A stretch of DNA of 38,461 nt from a virus. Under the pieces are notes generated by a model that saw only the letters and a program-made list of their open reading frames with translations, searched no databases and was not told the DNA's origin. The translations under genes and the position numbers were made by a program. The stretch covers positions 2,599 to 41,059 of IMG/VR virus record IMGVR_UViG_3300030406_005821; one strand, written 5' to 3'. Positions 36,663 through 38,461 of the stretch are shown here, piece after piece. The number at the start of each line of letters is the position of its first letter. The stretch's first letter is position 1.

Positions 36663-38461
36663 CTATCTACCATAGATCGGTGGATAGGCTCCATTCGGAG
36701 CTATTTCTGCCATCGCTAGGTAGATGTAGGTTTGGTTGCTATTATTGAAGCCGCCAGTTTTTCTGAGCTTAAACCCATTTGATAAGAAATCCATCTGTTC
36801 GCCATCTGTATCTTCTGCTGAATTTGCATTACCAAAAAGTCTTTGTTGCACTGGATTATCTATATCTCTTTTATTGTCCAGAATTCCCCATGCACCAGTT
36901 GCATCAATAGTCTTGGTCATAACCCAAGCAGGTTTAAAGCCTAGATTTACAAAAGTTCCATCGGCAGCATTATTTCCTTCATAGCTTCCTACGCTACATA
37001 CACCGGGAACTGAACGGAAACAATAAACAATCATACCCTGTCCGTTTCCGTTAGTATCTGGTGTTGCTCCAGAACCAATCGTAAAGACCGTAGAATTAGG
37101 TTCTGCATCATTGAAATAGTTTGAATTGCCAGAGCCTGGTTTAGCAGCAGTGCTACTTAATAAAATGTAGTTAGTCGCTCCTATCTCTTTATGATAAACA
37201 GTTCTGTTAGCACCATTCTGCTCTCTGTTAATGAATATCATCATCTCTGGTGCACCACCCATACCGTGGGCGACTGTTTGCACTCCAGTAGCACCTGTAA
37301 ATCCTACGACAGAAAAATGTCCCGCATCAGCAGCAGCCACGGTGCTCGCTATTGATCCACCACTTGGTGTAGTGGTTGTTGCACTGGATCCAACGAGCCA
37401 CTGCCATAGAACATGGCTTTCATTAACAGTGTTTTCTTCTCCACCACTGCCAACCTGCACGCCTCGTTGTAAAAACCGCTGTACACCATTTTGACCATCA
37501 ACTTCTACACTCGTGTTATTGAAACTTAAACTTTTTTGAACGCCTCTCACACGATCTACTAAATTGTGATTATCACTATCATCCCTATTCTTGATCCACG
37601 ACCAAGCAGTGATCTTATCATCAGCACCATCTTTATTATCTTGAGTAAGTGCCTTATAACCCGTTGGTGGCGTACCGTTCCATTTTGTAGAATCGAATAA
37701 AAAGTTTACAGAGTTACTAGAGCCACCACTGACTGCACCGAAATAGAAAGTATCTTCTCCGGTTAGATGCAACCCAAACGGTGCCGCACCAGTTCCGGCT
37801 TCACCAGATGTAGGATCACCCGTTACCGAACCACTCCTGCCATAATATGTGAGTGTAGAACCGCTTCCTCCGGATCCAACCTCACCCACATAAGCATACT
37901 TGTTATCAGCATCGTATGCAAAGAACATTCGGTCTCCGTTTGCGATAAATGCTCCAGGACCGCCACTTGGAGAGGCTCCGCTCGCTGCACTATACAGAAT
38001 CTTTGTGCCATCACCGTGTGCGCCGAGCCAGTGACCCTCGGCAGGTGCTATCAAGAATGAACCTGAGTTGTTATTCCATGGCGTTGTTGAAGAAAATGCA
38101 ACACCTGCTGGCGTAAAGAATCCTGGATAAAATGCCGATGCTGTAGTAACTTCTAACTCCCAATACCATTTACCAGACGTTAAAGGAAAACCAGAAACGT
38201 ATCTTCCACCGTTATCAGCACCAGTGTATGTTAGATTGCCTTCTGTTAATGTTGGAGTCGCACTACCTATCGTATCCTGTGAATCTAGAACGGCATGGTT
38301 ATTAGATGGTGTATCGTTGGATTGATCACCTGCAGCAAATGCATTTACGGTATAATCATTATTATTACCACTAACATCGTTACCAGGACCATTACCGGTG
38401 CCTGGAGCTATTGCCATATCGAGATAGAAACCGTTAGTACCGAACGTAAGACCGGATACGT
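36663..38461 (-). CDS. SPRY-like fibre protein with shared C-terminal module (partial, N-terminus beyond window)
   Basis: The frame is open to the right edge: reading back from the ATG at 38417 gives VSGLTFGTNGFYLD in frame, so that ATG is not the true start and the N-terminus lies outside. About 599 residues are visible. A SPRY-like region (LTSGKWYWELEVTTASAF) is followed by DGDRMFFAYD-type strands. The C-terminal 270 residues (RFLQRGVQVG, NTVNESHVLWQWL, FRSVPGVCSVGSY, ending PPIYGR) are paralogous to the end of the giant protein at 31579-35517. A host-recognition fibre or adhesin is likely. The missing part probably holds a LamG domain, as judged from the paralog. Confidence 0.8.
   Translation of the reverse strand, partial: VSGLTFGTNGFYLDMAIAPGTGNGPGNDVSGNNNDYTVNAFAAGDQSNDTPSNNHAVLDSQDTIGSATPTLTEGNLTYTGADNGGRYVSGFPLTSGKWYWELEVTTASAFYPGFFTPAGVAFSSTTPWNNNSGSFLIAPAEGHWLGAHGDGTKILYSAASGASPSGGPGAFIANGDRMFFAYDADNKYAYVGEVGSGGSGSTLTYYGRSGSVTGDPTSGEAGTGAAPFGLHLTGEDTFYFGAVSGGSSNSVNFLFDSTKWNGTPPTGYKALTQDNKDGADDKITAWSWIKNRDDSDNHNLVDRVRGVQKSLSFNNTSVEVDGQNGVQRFLQRGVQVGSGGEENTVNESHVLWQWLVGSSATTTTPSGGSIASTVAAADAGHFSVVGFTGATGVQTVAHGMGGAPEMMIFINREQNGANRTVYHKEIGATNYILLSSTAAKPGSGNSNYFNDAEPNSTVFTIGSGATPDTNGNGQGMIVYCFRSVPGVCSVGSYEGNNAADGTFVNLGFKPAWVMTKTIDATGAWGILDNKRDIDNPVQQRLFGNANSAEDTDGEQMDFLSNGFKLRKTGGFNNSNQTYIYLAMAEIAPNGAYPPIYGR

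Noticed and set aside
1-38461. tRNA genes, CRISPR arrays, insertion sequences, introns or an integrase
   Set aside because: Genes are nearly contiguous; no gap is long enough for these except a tRNA, and no cloverleaf, spaced repeat or transposase/integrase motif was seen.

Overview
The window is a segment of an AT-rich, T4-like myovirus genome (class Caudoviricetes). Every supported gene lies on the minus strand, so transcription runs from high to low coordinates. The T4 core gene set, with neck, terminase, sheath, tube, portal, protease, scaffold and capsid genes in T4 order, identifies the group. A peptide deformylase, an A-type Fe-S carrier, collagen-like and LamG/SPRY fibre proteins, and the layout uvsY-uvsW-55-47-46...45-44 point to the marine cyanophage/pelagiphage-type branch rather than coliphage T4 itself. 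The host cannot be read from this sequence.

Layout in transcription order. (1) 38461-31579: host-recognition block with two large mosaic proteins (LamG, SPRY-like and a shared C-terminal module), a likely fibre-assembly chaperone and a small structural protein. (2) 31533-24339: gp13, gp14, gp15, gp16, gp17, gp18 and gp19 (neck, packaging, tail). (3) 24237-14828: gp20, a collagen-like fibre, two paralogous small proteins, gp67-like and gp68-position proteins, a spike-base-like protein, a LamG protein, a small unknown, gp21, gp22 and gp23. (4) 14718-13958: an unknown small protein and a second tail-tube-fold protein. (5) 13895-6736: an early operon with an Fe-S carrier, a small exported-looking protein, UvsY, UvsW, an Sm-like protein, late sigma factor gp55, gp47, gp46, a GNAT protein and peptide deformylase. 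(6) 6676-1153: an accessory operon with a GIY-YIG nuclease, a UDG-like protein, two related small proteins, two paralogous TET-associated-type glycosyltransferases flanking a sugar-nucleotide epimerase, a DUF3310 protein and a third GT-A glycosyltransferase. (7) 1069-1: sliding clamp gp45 and the start of clamp loader gp44.

Regulation is visible. T4-type late promoters (TATAAATA) precede the structural genes only. Three promoters with TTTACA/T and an extended -10 (TGn before the -10 hexamer) precede the replication and accessory operons. Two near-identical UUCG-loop terminators follow the two most abundant structural genes, 23 and 19. At several late genes an inverted repeat spans the promoter, so that read-through RNA could hide the ribosome site or start codon while RNA begun at the late promoter could not.

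The strongest candidate for an undescribed system is the overlapping sugar/glycosyltransferase operon at 1153-4916, next to the nuclease and glycosylase genes. It may build a sugar-modified DNA base (or glycosylate another phage product) while a nuclease and UDG-like enzyme act on unmodified DNA. That function is inference.

No stretch longer than 300 bases lacks a gene. No tRNA, rRNA, CRISPR array, insertion sequence or integrase was seen.
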